64,000 nucleotides of DNA. Origin: Gordonia sp. X0973 (GTDB lineage Bacteria; Actinomycetota; Actinomycetes; Mycobacteriales; Mycobacteriaceae). Where the stretch lies: contig NZ_CP054691.1 of NCBI RefSeq assembly GCF_013348785.1, forward strand, positions 2,418,001-2,482,000, read 5' to 3'. The notes beneath the pieces were generated by a model. That model ran no database searches. It saw nothing but the letters and a program-made list of their open reading frames with translations, and was not told the DNA's origin. How positions within the stretch are numbered: the first letter of the stretch is position 1; each line of letters starts with the position of its first letter. The translations under genes and the position numbers were made by a program. This document shows, piece by piece, positions 29,920-40,840 of the stretch.

Positions 29920-30933
29920 GTGCCCGACGACAACCTGACCTCCACTGATGTGCCGCTGTCCATCCTCGACCTCGCCCAGGTGGGCCGCGACGAGACGGTT
30001 CGCGAGAGCCTGGCGCACTCGACGCGTCTGGCGCGGTTCGCCGATACCGCGGGCTATCGCCGCATCTGGTACGCCGAGCACCACAACATGTCGGCCATCG
30101 CGTCGGCCGCCCCCGCGGTGCTGATCGCCCACATGGCGGCCCATACCGAGCACATCCGCCTCGGTGCCGGCGGCGTCATGTTGCCCAACCACTCACCGCT
30201 GACGATCGCCGAGCAGTACGGCACCCTCGCCGAGCTTTACCCTGGCCGCATCGACCTGGGTCTTGGGCGGGCCCCCGGCGGCGATCAGGCGACCTTCGCC
30301 GCCTTGCGCCGCACCCACCAGGCGGCCGAGCAGTTCCCGTGCGACGTCCTGGAACTACAGGCCTACTTGCGCGACGAGTCACGGGTGGCCGGTGTCCGGG
30401 CCACCCCGGGAGCGGGCACGAACGTCGACCTGTACATCCTCGGCTCGTCATTGTTCGGCGCGCAGCTGGCCGCGGCGCTCGGCCTGCCGTACGCCTTCGC
30501 GTCGCACTTCGCGCCGCAGGCCCTGACCGAGGCCGTCGCGCTCTATCGCAGCGAGTTCCGACCGGCACCGCTGCCCGACGGCGGGTTCAGCGAGCCCCAC
30601 GTCATCGCCGGGGTCACCGCGATCGCGATCGACGACGTCGACTTCGCGCGACGGCAACTCCACGAGGCCAAGCGCGACCGCATCAAGCACCTGGTCGCCC
30701 ATCACCGCAAGCTCACCGACGAGGAGGCCGAGCAGTTGTTCGACTCCCCGGTCGGACGGCAGGTCGACGAGATGATGCGCTACGCGGCGACGGGCACACC
30801 CGACGAGGTGCGCCGCAAGCTGCGGGAGTTCGCCGACCACGCCGATGCCGACGAGTTGATCGTCGGCTCCTTCGCACCCGACCGGACGGTGTGGTTCCAG
30901 ACCTTCGTCAACCTCGCACCCGATAAGGGTTAA
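29920..30933 (+). CDS. LLM-class (luciferase-like) flavin-dependent oxidoreductase
   Basis: A 337-residue TIM-barrel flavoprotein. Features are LSILDLAQVGRDET, RIWYAEHHNMSAIASAAPAV, IRLGAGGVMLPNHSPL, YPGRIDLGLGRAPGGD, and the C-terminal GTPDEVRRKLREF. These match the MsnO8/luciferase-like family that uses FMN or F420. The cofactor and substrate are not set by sequence. The start is GTG at 29920. Confidence 0.9.
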   Translation: MPDDNLTSTDVPLSILDLAQVGRDETVRESLAHSTRLARFADTAGYRRIWYAEHHNMSAIASAAPAVLIAHMAAHTEHIRLGAGGVMLPNHSPLTIAEQYGTLAELYPGRIDLGLGRAPGGDQATFAALRRTHQAAEQFPCDVLELQAYLRDESRVAGVRATPGAGTNVDLYILGSSLFGAQLAAALGLPYAFASHFAPQALTEAVALYRSEFRPAPLPDGGFSEPHVIAGVTAIAIDDVDFARRQLHEAKRDRIKHLVAHHRKLTDEEAEQLFDSPVGRQVDEMMRYAATGTPDEVRRKLREFADHADADELIVGSFAPDRTVWFQTFVNLAPDKG

Positions 30934-31007
30934 GCGCAGGTCGCGATCGGGTCACCGACCGCCAACAATCCTGGTGGGACTGGTGAGGTTGAAGTTACGG
31001 TTGTGAA

Positions 31008-31760
31008 ATGTCGTTCAACCGTCGCCAGTTCCTGGCCACCATGGTCGCCGGCGCTGCCGGCGCCGGTGCCGCGACGATGTTCAGCGCCAGCCGAGTCGGC
31101 GCCGCGCCGAGCGCCCCCGCCCTGCCGCCGACCTTGGCCGCGGGAACCAGCTACGGGACCCTCCTCGACTACTCCAAATCGGTGCCCTCCCCCCTCGCGA
31201 TCCGCGCGGCCGGCCACCTCGGCGTGGTGCGGTACGTCTCCGATCGCCGCCCCGGCGCCGAGAACATGAAGGCCAAGCCGCTGACCGCGGTCGAGTCGGT
31301 CGAGATGCGCGCATTCGGACTCACCGTCGTCTCCTGTTACCAGTACGGCAAGGCCAAGACCGCCGATTGGCTGGGCGGCTTCGACGCCGGTGTGAAGCAC
31401 GCGAAGCGCGCCGTCGAACTGCACACCGAGGCCGGCGGGCCATCGGATGCGCCGATCTACGCCTCGATCGACGACAACCCGAGCAAAACCCAGTTCACCG
31501 CCAAGATCGCCCCCTATATCGAGGGATGGCAATCGGTGATCGGCGCGCAGCGCACCGGGATCTACGCGAATGCGCCGACGATCCAATGGGCCGTCGACGC
31601 GGGGCTCGGCACGTGGTTCTGGCAGCATGACTGGGGTACCCCCAAGGGATACCTGCACCCGTCCGCCCACCTACACCAGATCCCCGGCCAGAAGCGCATC
31701 GGCGGGGTCGAGGTCGACGTGAACACCATTCTCAAGCCGCAGTACGGCCAATGGACCTGA
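31008..31760 (+). CDS. Tat-exported DUF1906 protein (copy 1)
   Basis: A 250-residue protein with a twin-arginine signal (MSFNRRQFLATMVAGAAGAG). The mature part is a DUF1906 glycoside-hydrolase-like barrel: GTLLDYSKSVP, GVVRYVSDRRPGAENMKAKPL, SCYQYGKAKTADWLGGF, PIYASIDDNP, GWQSVIG and WFWQHDWG. The family includes M. tuberculosis Rv2525c, a Tat substrate linked to the cell wall and beta-lactam susceptibility. Its C-terminus overlaps the start of the second copy by 10 bases, so the two are co-expressed. The start is ATG at 31008. Confidence 0.88.
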   Translation: MSFNRRQFLATMVAGAAGAGAATMFSASRVGAAPSAPALPPTLAAGTSYGTLLDYSKSVPSPLAIRAAGHLGVVRYVSDRRPGAENMKAKPLTAVESVEMRAFGLTVVSCYQYGKAKTADWLGGFDAGVKHAKRAVELHTEAGGPSDAPIYASIDDNPSKTQFTAKIAPYIEGWQSVIGAQRTGIYANAPTIQWAVDAGLGTWFWQHDWGTPKGYLHPSAHLHQIPGQKRIGGVEVDVNTILKPQYGQWT

Positions 31761-32479
31761 ACCGCAGGAGCTTTCTGACCACCGCGGCCGGCGCCGGTGC
31801 GGCGGTCTGCCTCGGCGCCGCCACCGCCCATGCCGACGGCTCGGACTCCGGGTCCTTCGGCTCCTCGAGCGGTTCGGCCAACTTCGGCGCGCTGTGCGAC
31901 TACTCGGCCGCCGTCCCGCCCGCCACCGCGATCCGCGCCGCCGGCTACCTGGGCGCCATCCGCTACGTATCGGGCCGTCTCCCCGCCGACCGGTGGATGA
32001 AGGCCAAACCCATCACCGCGGCGGAGGCCAAAAACCTGCGGCGGGCCGGTCTGACGATCGTCTCGTGCTACCAATACGCCAAGAACGATTGGATCGGCGG
32101 CTTCCAGGCCGGCGTGCACCACGCGCGCATCGGCGCCGCCAAGCACCGTGCCGCCGGCGGTCCCCCGAACGCGCCGATCTACGCCTCGATCGACGCCAAT
32201 CCGTCCTTCGACCAGTTCCTCAAGCAGATCGCACCCTATCTGCGCGGCTGGCAGTCGGTGATCGGACCGGGTCGCACCGGTGTCTACGGCAATGCCCAGA
32301 CCCTCACGTGGGCGATGGCCGGCGGCCTGGCCTCCTGGTATTGGCAGCACGATTGGGGCACCCCGCGCGGGTTGGTCCATCCGCTCGCCCATATCCACCA
32401 ACTCCCCGGGGAGCGCCGGATCGCCGGGATCGGCATCGACCGCAACATCATCCTGCAGCCCAATTACGGGCAGTGGTGA
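31751..32479 (+). CDS. Tat-exported DUF1906 protein (copy 2)
   Basis: A 242-residue paralogue of the preceding gene. It has its own Tat signal (MDLNRRSFLTTAAGAGAA), a Ser/Gly-rich spacer, and the same barrel motifs (LCDYSAAVP, IRYVSGRLPADRWMKAKP, IYASIDANP, WYWQHDWG). It starts inside the end of copy 1. Its 3' end overlaps the convergent PTH2-like gene by 32 bases. The tandem duplication suggests the products act as a pair or on different wall substrates. Confidence 0.87.
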   Translation: MDLNRRSFLTTAAGAGAAVCLGAATAHADGSDSGSFGSSSGSANFGALCDYSAAVPPATAIRAAGYLGAIRYVSGRLPADRWMKAKPITAAEAKNLRRAGLTIVSCYQYAKNDWIGGFQAGVHHARIGAAKHRAAGGPPNAPIYASIDANPSFDQFLKQIAPYLRGWQSVIGPGRTGVYGNAQTLTWAMAGGLASWYWQHDWGTPRGLVHPLAHIHQLPGERRIAGIGIDRNIILQPNYGQW

Positions 32480-33214
32480 TAACCGTGACGGAACCGGGGG
32501 CGATCTCGGTGAATCCCGCGTCGCGCACGGCGATCGCCCGGCCATGCCCCTCGGCACCGAGTAGCTCACCCCACCGCGCCGGCGTCGGCTGGCACACCTG
32601 AAGCGGGCACCCGGCCCGATACCAGGCCAGCGCCTCGTCGACGGAGAGCAGCGCCGCCCCGAGCATCGATGCGTGCCCCACCTGTGCCGCCGTCTTCCCG
32701 ACGGTCATCGCCAGACCCGGGTTGACCCACAGGCACAGCGCCGGCCCGGATTCGGACTCGCCGGGTTCGGCGGGCAACTCCCCCGGTACGTCGGTCCCCT
32801 CGATCTGCAGTTTGCGCACCCGCTGATCCACCTGGCCCATCATCGTCGGGACATAGGCGCGGGCCTGCTCGTCGGCGGATGCGGTCACCCCCCACACCTG
32901 CTGCGCCGCGGTCCATTGGGCACCGCGCGCCCGACGGGCGATCTTGCGGATCCGCGCGTCACACCAGGCGTCCATCGCCGCGGCCCACGGACCGCCCGGT
33001 GCGCTGCGCTCGTCGAGACAGACCAGCACGGCCGATCGGGCGGCGGCGACGAGCAACCCGTGCCGTTGCGGCGGGTCGGACTTCTCCACCCGCAGCACCA
33101 TCTGCATGGCCCAGACCTGTGCGGGGTCTTCGGGGTCGTCGCGGTGCGGGGCATCGAGATACCCGGCGAGACGCGCGTGATTCGCGGCGATCGCCTCGCG
33201 CGAGGGGGTATGCA

Positions 33215-33215
<1 letters not shown>
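32448..33215 (-). CDS. PTH2-family peptidyl-tRNA hydrolase-like protein
   Basis: A 255-residue protein. Its C-terminal ~110 residues resemble the PTH2 fold (LCLWVNPGLAMTVGKTAAQ followed by VGHAS). The N-terminal ~140 residues are not recognised and include an Arg/Trp-rich helical stretch. Stand-alone PTH2 proteins are about 120 residues, so this is a fusion or extended member. A tRNA-recycling role is a possibility, not shown. The ATG at 33215 overlaps the serB stop, indicating coupling to serB. Confidence 0.72.
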
Positions 33216-34459
<1,244 letters not shown>

Positions 34460-36160
34460 TCAGTGACCGCCGGAGCCCGCGTGGGCCTCCGCGCGCATCC
34501 GCTCGATCATGTGCGGGTAGTGCAGCTCGAACGCCGGGCGCTCGGAACGGATCCGGGGCAGCTCGGTGAAGTTGTGCCGCGGCGGCGGGCAGGAGGTGGC
34601 CCACTCCAGCGAGTTGCCGAAGCCCCACGGATCGTCGACCGTGACGACCTCGCCGTAGCGGTAGCTGCGGAAGACGTTCCACAGGAACGGCAGGGTCGAC
34701 AGGCCGAGCACGAGCGCACCGGCCGTCGAGACCATGTTGAGCATGGTGAAGCCGTCCGACGGCAGGTAGTCGGCGTAGCGGCGCGGCATGCCCTGGTTGC
34801 CCAGCCAGTGCTGGACCAGGAAGGTCAGGTGGAAGCCGATGAAGGTCAGCCAGAAGTGGATCTTGCCGAGGCCTTCGTCGAGCATGCGCCCGGTCATCTT
34901 CGGGAACCAGAAGTAGATGCCCGAGTAGGTGGCGAACACGATGGTGCCGAACAGCACGTAGTGGAAGTGGGCCACGACGAAGTAGCTGTCGGACAGGTGG
35001 AAGTCCAGCGGCGGGCTGGCGAGCAGCACACCGGTCAGGCCGCCGAAGAGGAAGGTCACGATGAAGCCGACCGCGAAGAGCATCGGCGTCTCGAAGGTCA
35101 TCTTCCCCTTCCACATGGTGCCGATCCAGTTGAAGAACTTCAGACCGGTCGGAACGGCGATGAGGAAGGTCATGAACGAGAAGAACGGCAACAGCACCGC
35201 GCCGGTCACGAACATATGGTGCGCCCACACCGCGACCGAGAGGGCCGCGATCGACAGGGTCGCGTACACCAGGCCGGTGTAGCCGAACAGCGGCTTGCGG
35301 GCGAACACCGGGAACACCTCGGAGACGATGCCGAAGAACGGCAGCGCGATGACGTAGACCTCGGGGTGCCCGAAGAACCAGAACAGGTGCTGCCACAGGA
35401 TCACGCCGCCGTTGGCGGGGTCGAACAGGTGGGCGCCGAAGGCGCGGTCGACCTCGACGCCGAGCAGGGCGGCGGTCAGCAGCGGGAAGATCAGCAGGAT
35501 CAGGATGCTGGTGACGGTGATGTTCCAGGTGAAGATCGGCATGCGGAACATCGTCATGCCGGGGGCGCGCAGACAGACGACGGTGGTGACCATGTTGACC
35601 GCGCCGAGGATGGTGCCCAGACCACCGACGCCCAGGCCCATGATCCACAGGTCGGCGCCGACGCCGGGCGAGTGGATCTCGTTGGTCAGCGGGGTGTAGG
35701 CGGTCCAGCCGAAGTCGGCGGCACCGCCGGGGGTCAGGAAGCCCGCGAGGGCGACGGTCGAGCCGAAGACGAAGAGCCAGAAGCCGAAGGCGTTCAACCG
35801 CGGGAAGGCGACGTCGGGGGCGCCGATCTGCAACGGCAGCACGAAGTTCGCGAACCCGATGACGATCGGCGTCGCGTACATCAGCAACATCACCGTGCCG
35901 TGCATGGTGAACAGCTGGTTGAACTGCTCGTTGGAGAGGAACTGCAAGCCCGGGTGGGCGAGTTCGCCGCGCATCAGCAGCGCCATCAGGCCGCCGATCA
36001 GGAAGAACACGAAGCAGGCGACGATGTACATCATCCCGATCAGCTTGTGATCGGTCGTCGTCAGCATCTTGTAGATGAAAGAGCCCTTGGGCTGGTAGGT
36101 CTCCGGGTACGGGCGTACCGGGGCCACTACCTGTGTGGTGGGCTGATCAACCGCGGTCAC
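34460..36160 (-). CDS. ctaD: Cytochrome c oxidase subunit I (aa3-type)
   Basis: The haem-copper subunit of the terminal oxidase. The 566-residue membrane protein shows [32 protein letters not shown] (copper-B His and the Tyr cross-link region), WAHHMFVTG, and [15 protein letters not shown] (haem ligands). The start GTG at 36160 has AGGAGG at ideal spacing. It is far from the other cta genes, as in mycobacteria (Rv3043c). Confidence 0.98.
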   Translation of the reverse strand: MTAVDQPTTQVVAPVRPYPETYQPKGSFIYKMLTTTDHKLIGMMYIVACFVFFLIGGLMALLMRGELAHPGLQFLSNEQFNQLFTMHGTVMLLMYATPIVIGFANFVLPLQIGAPDVAFPRLNAFGFWLFVFGSTVALAGFLTPGGAADFGWTAYTPLTNEIHSPGVGADLWIMGLGVGGLGTILGAVNMVTTVVCLRAPGMTMFRMPIFTWNITVTSILILLIFPLLTAALLGVEVDRAFGAHLFDPANGGVILWQHLFWFFGHPEVYVIALPFFGIVSEVFPVFARKPLFGYTGLVYATLSIAALSVAVWAHHMFVTGAVLLPFFSFMTFLIAVPTGLKFFNWIGTMWKGKMTFETPMLFAVGFIVTFLFGGLTGVLLASPPLDFHLSDSYFVVAHFHYVLFGTIVFATYSGIYFWFPKMTGRMLDEGLGKIHFWLTFIGFHLTFLVQHWLGNQGMPRRYADYLPSDGFTMLNMVSTAGALVLGLSTLPFLWNVFRSYRYGEVVTVDDPWGFGNSLEWATSCPPPRHNFTELPRIRSERPAFELHYPHMIERMRAEAHAGSGGH

Positions 36161-36288
36161 AATTCCTCCTCGAGGGCGGGCATTAGCCTCATCCTAAACC
36201 CTCCCGGGGCCTCCCGCGCCAGGGGTCCTACGAAGTGTCGTACTTGTCTGGAACGGGACGTCCAAGACGCGGTGCTAGCGTTCTAGAC

Positions 36289-37281
36289 GTGCACGCATTC
36301 CTCCGCCACACCGGCACGACCGCCGTCGTCGCAGGACTAGGGCTCTGCCTGCTGTCCGCGTGCGGGACCGAAGACACGGTCCTGCGCGACCCGAGCGGCC
36401 ACCCGATCTCGACGTCGACCACTCGGATCGCGGAGGTCAACCTCGTCAATCCGGACCGCGACTACTCCCAGACCTGCGGCGCGCCGGGCCCGGCCGACAC
36501 GCGCCGGGTCGAGTCGAGCCGGATCGTCGTCACCGACGTCTCCCTGCTCGACGCGCTGTGCGCCCTGGGGATGGGTGACAAGGTCGTCGCGGTCACGGCC
36601 GCCCCTGGCTCCGTTCCGGCCTATCTCGGTCCGCAGTTGGGCGCCGTTCCGGCCATCGGCACCGATCCCAGCCGCGATGCGGTCGCGAAGGCCGGCGCCG
36701 ACCTGGTCCTGACCACCCCCGCGACCGCGAAGTCGGCGGGCGCGTTCGGCCCGGCCCGCTCCGTGACGGTCGACGCCAACGGCTGGGAGGACACCTTCAA
36801 GGCGGTGGGCGCGGCCGTCGGCCGTCCGGTATCGGCGGACCGACTGCTGGCGGCCTTCCACGCCGACGCCACCGCCTTGGGGGCGCGTCTGGACGCTGCC
36901 CACTCACAGGTCTCGCTGGTGCGGTTCGGCCCCGATGCGGAGACGATCCCGGGAACCGACAGCTTCGCCGGCCAGATCCTCACGATGGTCGGCGTGCAAC
37001 GCCCGCCCCACCAGCGCCAGCCCGGCCCGCTGAAGGTCGACTCGGACAACTTCACCGCGGCCGACGGCGACCTCATCTATGTCAGCTTCGAGCCGGGTGG
37101 CATCGACCACGGCAAGTCGGTGCTGCTGAGCGACCGGTGGCTGGACATGGGCGCCCCGACCTGGAAGCGCGTGTTGAGCGTCAACGACGAGGTCTGGTAC
37201 CGCAATCCCGGCTTGGCCGCCGCGGGCCTGGTCCTCAAGGACCTGAAGAAGTCGCTGCACGGCGACTCGTCGCAGTACTGA
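36289..37281 (+). CDS. fecB: Iron-siderophore-type ABC substrate-binding lipoprotein
   Basis: A 330-residue periplasmic-binding-fold lipoprotein. The lipobox LLSACGTE follows a short signal peptide. The class III binding fold is indicated by RIVVTDVSLLDALCALGMGDKVVAV, KAGADLVLTTPA, and a C-terminal VWYRNPG region. The start is GTG at 36289. It is divergent from ctaD with 128 bases between, as Rv3044/Rv3043c. The ligand is probably an iron chelate. Confidence 0.88.
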   Translation: MHAFLRHTGTTAVVAGLGLCLLSACGTEDTVLRDPSGHPISTSTTRIAEVNLVNPDRDYSQTCGAPGPADTRRVESSRIVVTDVSLLDALCALGMGDKVVAVTAAPGSVPAYLGPQLGAVPAIGTDPSRDAVAKAGADLVLTTPATAKSAGAFGPARSVTVDANGWEDTFKAVGAAVGRPVSADRLLAAFHADATALGARLDAAHSQVSLVRFGPDAETIPGTDSFAGQILTMVGVQRPPHQRQPGPLKVDSDNFTAADGDLIYVSFEPGGIDHGKSVLLSDRWLDMGAPTWKRVLSVNDEVWYRNPGLAAAGLVLKDLKKSLHGDSSQY

Positions 37282-37303
37282 GACGACCTACTCCCCCGGC
37301 GAC

Positions 37304-37822
37304 CTACTTTCCCGCCACGTCGTACCAGTGGTGGTTGATGTCGTGCAGTAGGTAGCGCAGCAGGTATTCCGCGGTGAACGGGCGCCCGTCGCGCGTGCCG
37401 GAGCGGTCCCAACCGTCGTCGGCGATCCCGTCGATGACGCGGGCGAGCCGCGCCGTGTCCGCGGACACCTCCTCGGCGACGATCGCCGGATCCATCTGGT
37501 CGTAGCGCGCCGCGATCGCGGCCGCCTCCTGGTCCCACCCCGGGAACTCGGGTGAATCGGTGGCGAGGATCGCCTCGACGCGGTCCGTGAACAGCCGCGT
37601 CATGTCGCGGACGTGGGCGCCGTATTCCAGGGCCGACCAGACGTTCGGCTCCGGCCGGGCCCGCACGTCCTCCGCCGGTCCGCGCAGGAACCGCGACCAG
37701 TCCTCGGCGTTGCCCAGGGCCGTCGCGGCGATGGCGGCGCGCGGAACCGTCGAAGCATCGAAACCGCATTCGTCGCAACGCTTCTGCGCGAAGACGCTCC
37801 AGTCCTTGTTGTCCGTGGCCAT
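37304..37822 (-). CDS. DinB-like (maleylpyruvate-isomerase-type) four-helix protein
   Basis: A 172-residue protein of the DinB/MDMPI helical-bundle superfamily. The metal-binding histidines appear in LEYGAHVRDM and LHDINHHWYDV near the C-terminus. CDECGF near the N-terminus is a lineage feature. Many members use mycothiol as a cofactor. It is convergent with fecB and divergent from the helicase gene, 58 bases away. Confidence 0.78.
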   Translation of the reverse strand: MATDNKDWSVFAQKRCDECGFDASTVPRAAIAATALGNAEDWSRFLRGPAEDVRARPEPNVWSALEYGAHVRDMTRLFTDRVEAILATDSPEFPGWDQEAAAIAARYDQMDPAIVAEEVSADTARLARVIDGIADDGWDRSGTRDGRPFTAEYLLRYLLHDINHHWYDVAGK

Positions 37823-37879
37823 GGCGCCAGCGTAGCCGCACGCGAATCAGCCGTCGGGGTGCGCCGATACAGTGGCGGC

Positions 37880-40840
37880 ATGACGGCCGCGGCCACCGCA
37901 GACGAGCGCACCGGGACACCCGGTGGCGCGGTGTTGCGCGCTCTGTGGCATCCCGGGATCGGGCTGAGCCTGTGGCGCTCACACGAGCCGGCCGACGCCG
38001 ATCCGCCCCCGCTGACAGCGGCCGAGGTGCCGGCCGGCACGGCCGAGATCCTGGCCGACCGAGCGTTTCGCCGCACGCTGCCGGTGATCGGCCCGGACGG
38101 GCGTCGGGTGCTGCGCCGCAGCGTCGTGCTGGGCCGGACCTCGACCTTGGCGTTGCTCACCCGACTCGACGAGTCGGCCCCCGCCGGGGTAGGCGGGGAG
38201 CTGCGCTACTACCGGCACCTGCTCGCGGGGATCGCCGCCGCCTGCGACGCCGGTGCCGTGGCCCCCGCCGTCGCCGCCGTCGACGGCGAGCACCTGTTGC
38301 GGTGGCAACTCGTGGCCGCCGAATACGGCTCGACGTGGCGCAGTTGGCTCGCGGCCGTGCTCGACCGCACCCCGGAGGCGGTGGCCCGCAACGACCCCCG
38401 CCCCGGCGGCCGCAACTCCGCGGTCGCCGACTTCGTCGCCGAGATGACCGACGCGCTGTGCCGCGACCGGCTCGACCGGGGCGGGGCGGGAACCTTGCTG
38501 CCCGACCTGGTCGACGATCCCCGGCCGCTCCCGGGCGAGCGCGGACCGGCGGCCCTGACCGCGTGGCGCGAGTGGTCGGTGAGCGCCGCGTCGGGTGAAC
38601 CCGTCGTCGTCTTCCGGCTCCACCTCCCCGAGGAGCCCGACCCCGACCAGCCGGCCCGTGCCGTGACCGCCGAGCCGCCGTGGCGTCTGCAGGTGTGTCG
38701 GCGCGACGCCACCGGGGCGATCGCCGCGGTGGTCCCCCAGCGCCTCGGCGGAACCGAACTCGACGAGGTGGCGGCCAGCCTCGCCGACGCGCTCGCGGCC
38801 CACCCCGGCCTGCGTGCGGTCGGCACGGATGTGCATTCGCTGGACTATCTGCTCAGCACCGTCGAGGCCGAGGCATTCCTCATGTCGGGCGCGGCGAGCC
38901 TGCGCGACGCCGGTTTCACCGTGCTGTTGCCGCGCAGCATCGCGACGGTGCGCCCGACGCTGCACGCCCACGCCCGGCCGGTCGCCACCAACACCGGACG
39001 GGCCGCGATCGTCAGCGCCGACGACCTCGCCGAATTCGAGTGGCGGCTGGCCCTCGGCGATGCCCCCGGTGCTCCGCAACTCACCCAGGGCGACCTCGAC
39101 AGCCTCGCCCGTCAACAGGGCGACCTGGTGCGACTGCGGGGCGTGTGGGTCCTCGCCGAGAACTCCGCGCTGAGCCGCGCGGCCCGCTTCATCCTGGAGC
39201 GCCGCGACGCGGACCACACCGATCCGGCGGTCGCGATGCGCGAGCTACTCGCCCTGATCGCCGGGGTCGCCGACGAGCCGACGCCCGTTCCGGTGACGGC
39301 GGCACCCGGCCTCGGCTGGCTCGACGACATGGCCGCCGGCCGCGTCCCGCACCCGCCGGGGATCGGCGCGCCGACGCGACTGGCGGCGACCCTGCGCCCC
39401 TATCAGCGTCGCGGACTGGACTGGTTGGTGCAGTTGTCTGCGCAACGGATCGGCGGAGTCCTCGCCGACGACATGGGGCTCGGCAAGACCGTCCAGGTCA
39501 TCGCCCTGCTGTGCCACGAGCGCGAGAACTCTCCCACGCGGCCGACGCTGGTCGTCTGCCCGATGTCGCTGGTAGGCAACTGGGCCCGCGAACTCGACCG
39601 ATTCGCCCCGCACCTGCGCGTCCTGGTCCACCACGGCCCGGACCGATTGCGCGGCGACGACTTCCACCGGGAGGCGCAGGCCGCCGACGTCGTCCTCACG
39701 ACATTCGCCATCGCCACCCGCGACCGCGCCCTGCTGGCCCGCGTCGCGGGGAAACCGTGGCGGCGCCTCGTCGTCGACGAGGCGCAGCACGTGAAGAACG
39801 TCGCCACCGCCGCCGCGTCGGCGCTCCGCGCAATCGACGCGCGCCACCGCCTCGCCCTGACCGGGACGCCCGTGGAGAACCGCCTGGAAGACCTGCGGGC
39901 CGTCGTCGACCTGGTCAACCCCGGAATGCTCGGTTCGCCGTCGACCTTCAAGGCCCGTTTCGCCGAGCCGATCGAACGGGAGCGCGATCAGGGCACCGCG
40001 GCGCGGTTGCGGGCGATCACCCGCCCGTTCATCCTGCGGCGGACCAAGACCGATCCCGACATCGTCGACGGCCTGCCCGCCAAGACCGAGTTGGTGGTGC
40101 GCGCCAACCTGACCGTCGAACAGGCGGCGCTCTACCGGGCGATCGTCGACGAGCTGATGGCCGCACTCGCCGACAAGCAGCAGCGCACCCTGCGGCGGCG
40201 CACCGTGCTGGCCGCGTTGACCCGACTCAAACAGGTCTGCAACCATCCGGCGCACTACCTGGCGGACGGGTCGTCGATCCTCGACAAGTCGGCGCACCGC
40301 TCGGGCAAGGTCGAGTTGCTGGCCGATCTCGCGTCGACCGCGGCGGACGAGGGCGACCGGATGCTGGTGTTCACCCAGTTCGCCGAGTTCGCCCACCTCC
40401 TGCGGCCGTGGCTGTCCACGCTGCTCGACGCCCCGGTTCCCGTGCTGCACGGCGGACTCCCGCGCGCCGAGCGCGACCGCCTCGTCGCCGACTTCCAGGA
40501 CGGGGGCGGGCCGCCGCTGATGCTCGCCACGCTCAAGGCCGGCGGGACCGGGCTCAACCTGACCGCGGCCAATCAGGTGGTACACGTCGACCGCTGGTGG
40601 AATCCGGCGGTCGAGGATCAGGCCACCGACCGGGCCTATCGGATCGGCCAGGAGCAGCACGTGCAGGTCCGCAAATTCGTCTGCGTCGGCACCCTCGAGG
40701 AGCGGATCGACGAGATGATCGCCGCCAAGCGCGAGTTGTCGGCGCTGACCGTGCGCGCCGGGGAGAGTTGGTTGGCCGATCTCGCCGACGAGGCCGTCTT
40801 CGACTTGCTCGCCCTGCGCGACGAGGCGGTGAGCGAGTAG
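37880..40840 (+). CDS. helZ: SNF2-family DEAD/DEAH helicase, HelZ type
   Basis: A 986-residue SWI2/SNF2 ATPase. The N-terminal ~480 residues form the bacterial SNF2 N-domain without a clear motif. The helicase core begins at about residue 505 (RPYQRRGLDWLVQ). It contains DDMGLGKTVQV (I), VVDEAQHVKN (II), LALTGTPVENRL (III), VFTQFAEFAHLL, and GLNLTAANQVVHVDRWWNP (V) with DRAYRIGQ (VI). Matches M. tuberculosis Rv2101 (helZ). The ATG at 37880 is preceded by an upstream stop-free stretch, so longer forms are possible. The SWIM zinc-finger gene follows with a 1-base overlap. Remodelling of RNA polymerase or nucleoprotein is plausible. Confidence 0.93.
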   Translation: MTAAATADERTGTPGGAVLRALWHPGIGLSLWRSHEPADADPPPLTAAEVPAGTAEILADRAFRRTLPVIGPDGRRVLRRSVVLGRTSTLALLTRLDESAPAGVGGELRYYRHLLAGIAAACDAGAVAPAVAAVDGEHLLRWQLVAAEYGSTWRSWLAAVLDRTPEAVARNDPRPGGRNSAVADFVAEMTDALCRDRLDRGGAGTLLPDLVDDPRPLPGERGPAALTAWREWSVSAASGEPVVVFRLHLPEEPDPDQPARAVTAEPPWRLQVCRRDATGAIAAVVPQRLGGTELDEVAASLADALAAHPGLRAVGTDVHSLDYLLSTVEAEAFLMSGAASLRDAGFTVLLPRSIATVRPTLHAHARPVATNTGRAAIVSADDLAEFEWRLALGDAPGAPQLTQGDLDSLARQQGDLVRLRGVWVLAENSALSRAARFILERRDADHTDPAVAMRELLALIAGVADEPTPVPVTAAPGLGWLDDMAAGRVPHPPGIGAPTRLAATLRPYQRRGLDWLVQLSAQRIGGVLADDMGLGKTVQVIALLCHERENSPTRPTLVVCPMSLVGNWARELDRFAPHLRVLVHHGPDRLRGDDFHREAQAADVVLTTFAIATRDRALLARVAGKPWRRLVVDEAQHVKNVATAAASALRAIDARHRLALTGTPVENRLEDLRAVVDLVNPGMLGSPSTFKARFAEPIERERDQGTAARLRAITRPFILRRTKTDPDIVDGLPAKTELVVRANLTVEQAALYRAIVDELMAALADKQQRTLRRRTVLAALTRLKQVCNHPAHYLADGSSILDKSAHRSGKVELLADLASTAADEGDRMLVFTQFAEFAHLLRPWLSTLLDAPVPVLHGGLPRAERDRLVADFQDGGGPPLMLATLKAGGTGLNLTAANQVVHVDRWWNPAVEDQATDRAYRIGQEQHVQVRKFVCVGTLEERIDEMIAAKRELSALTVRAGESWLADLADEAVFDLLALRDEAVSE

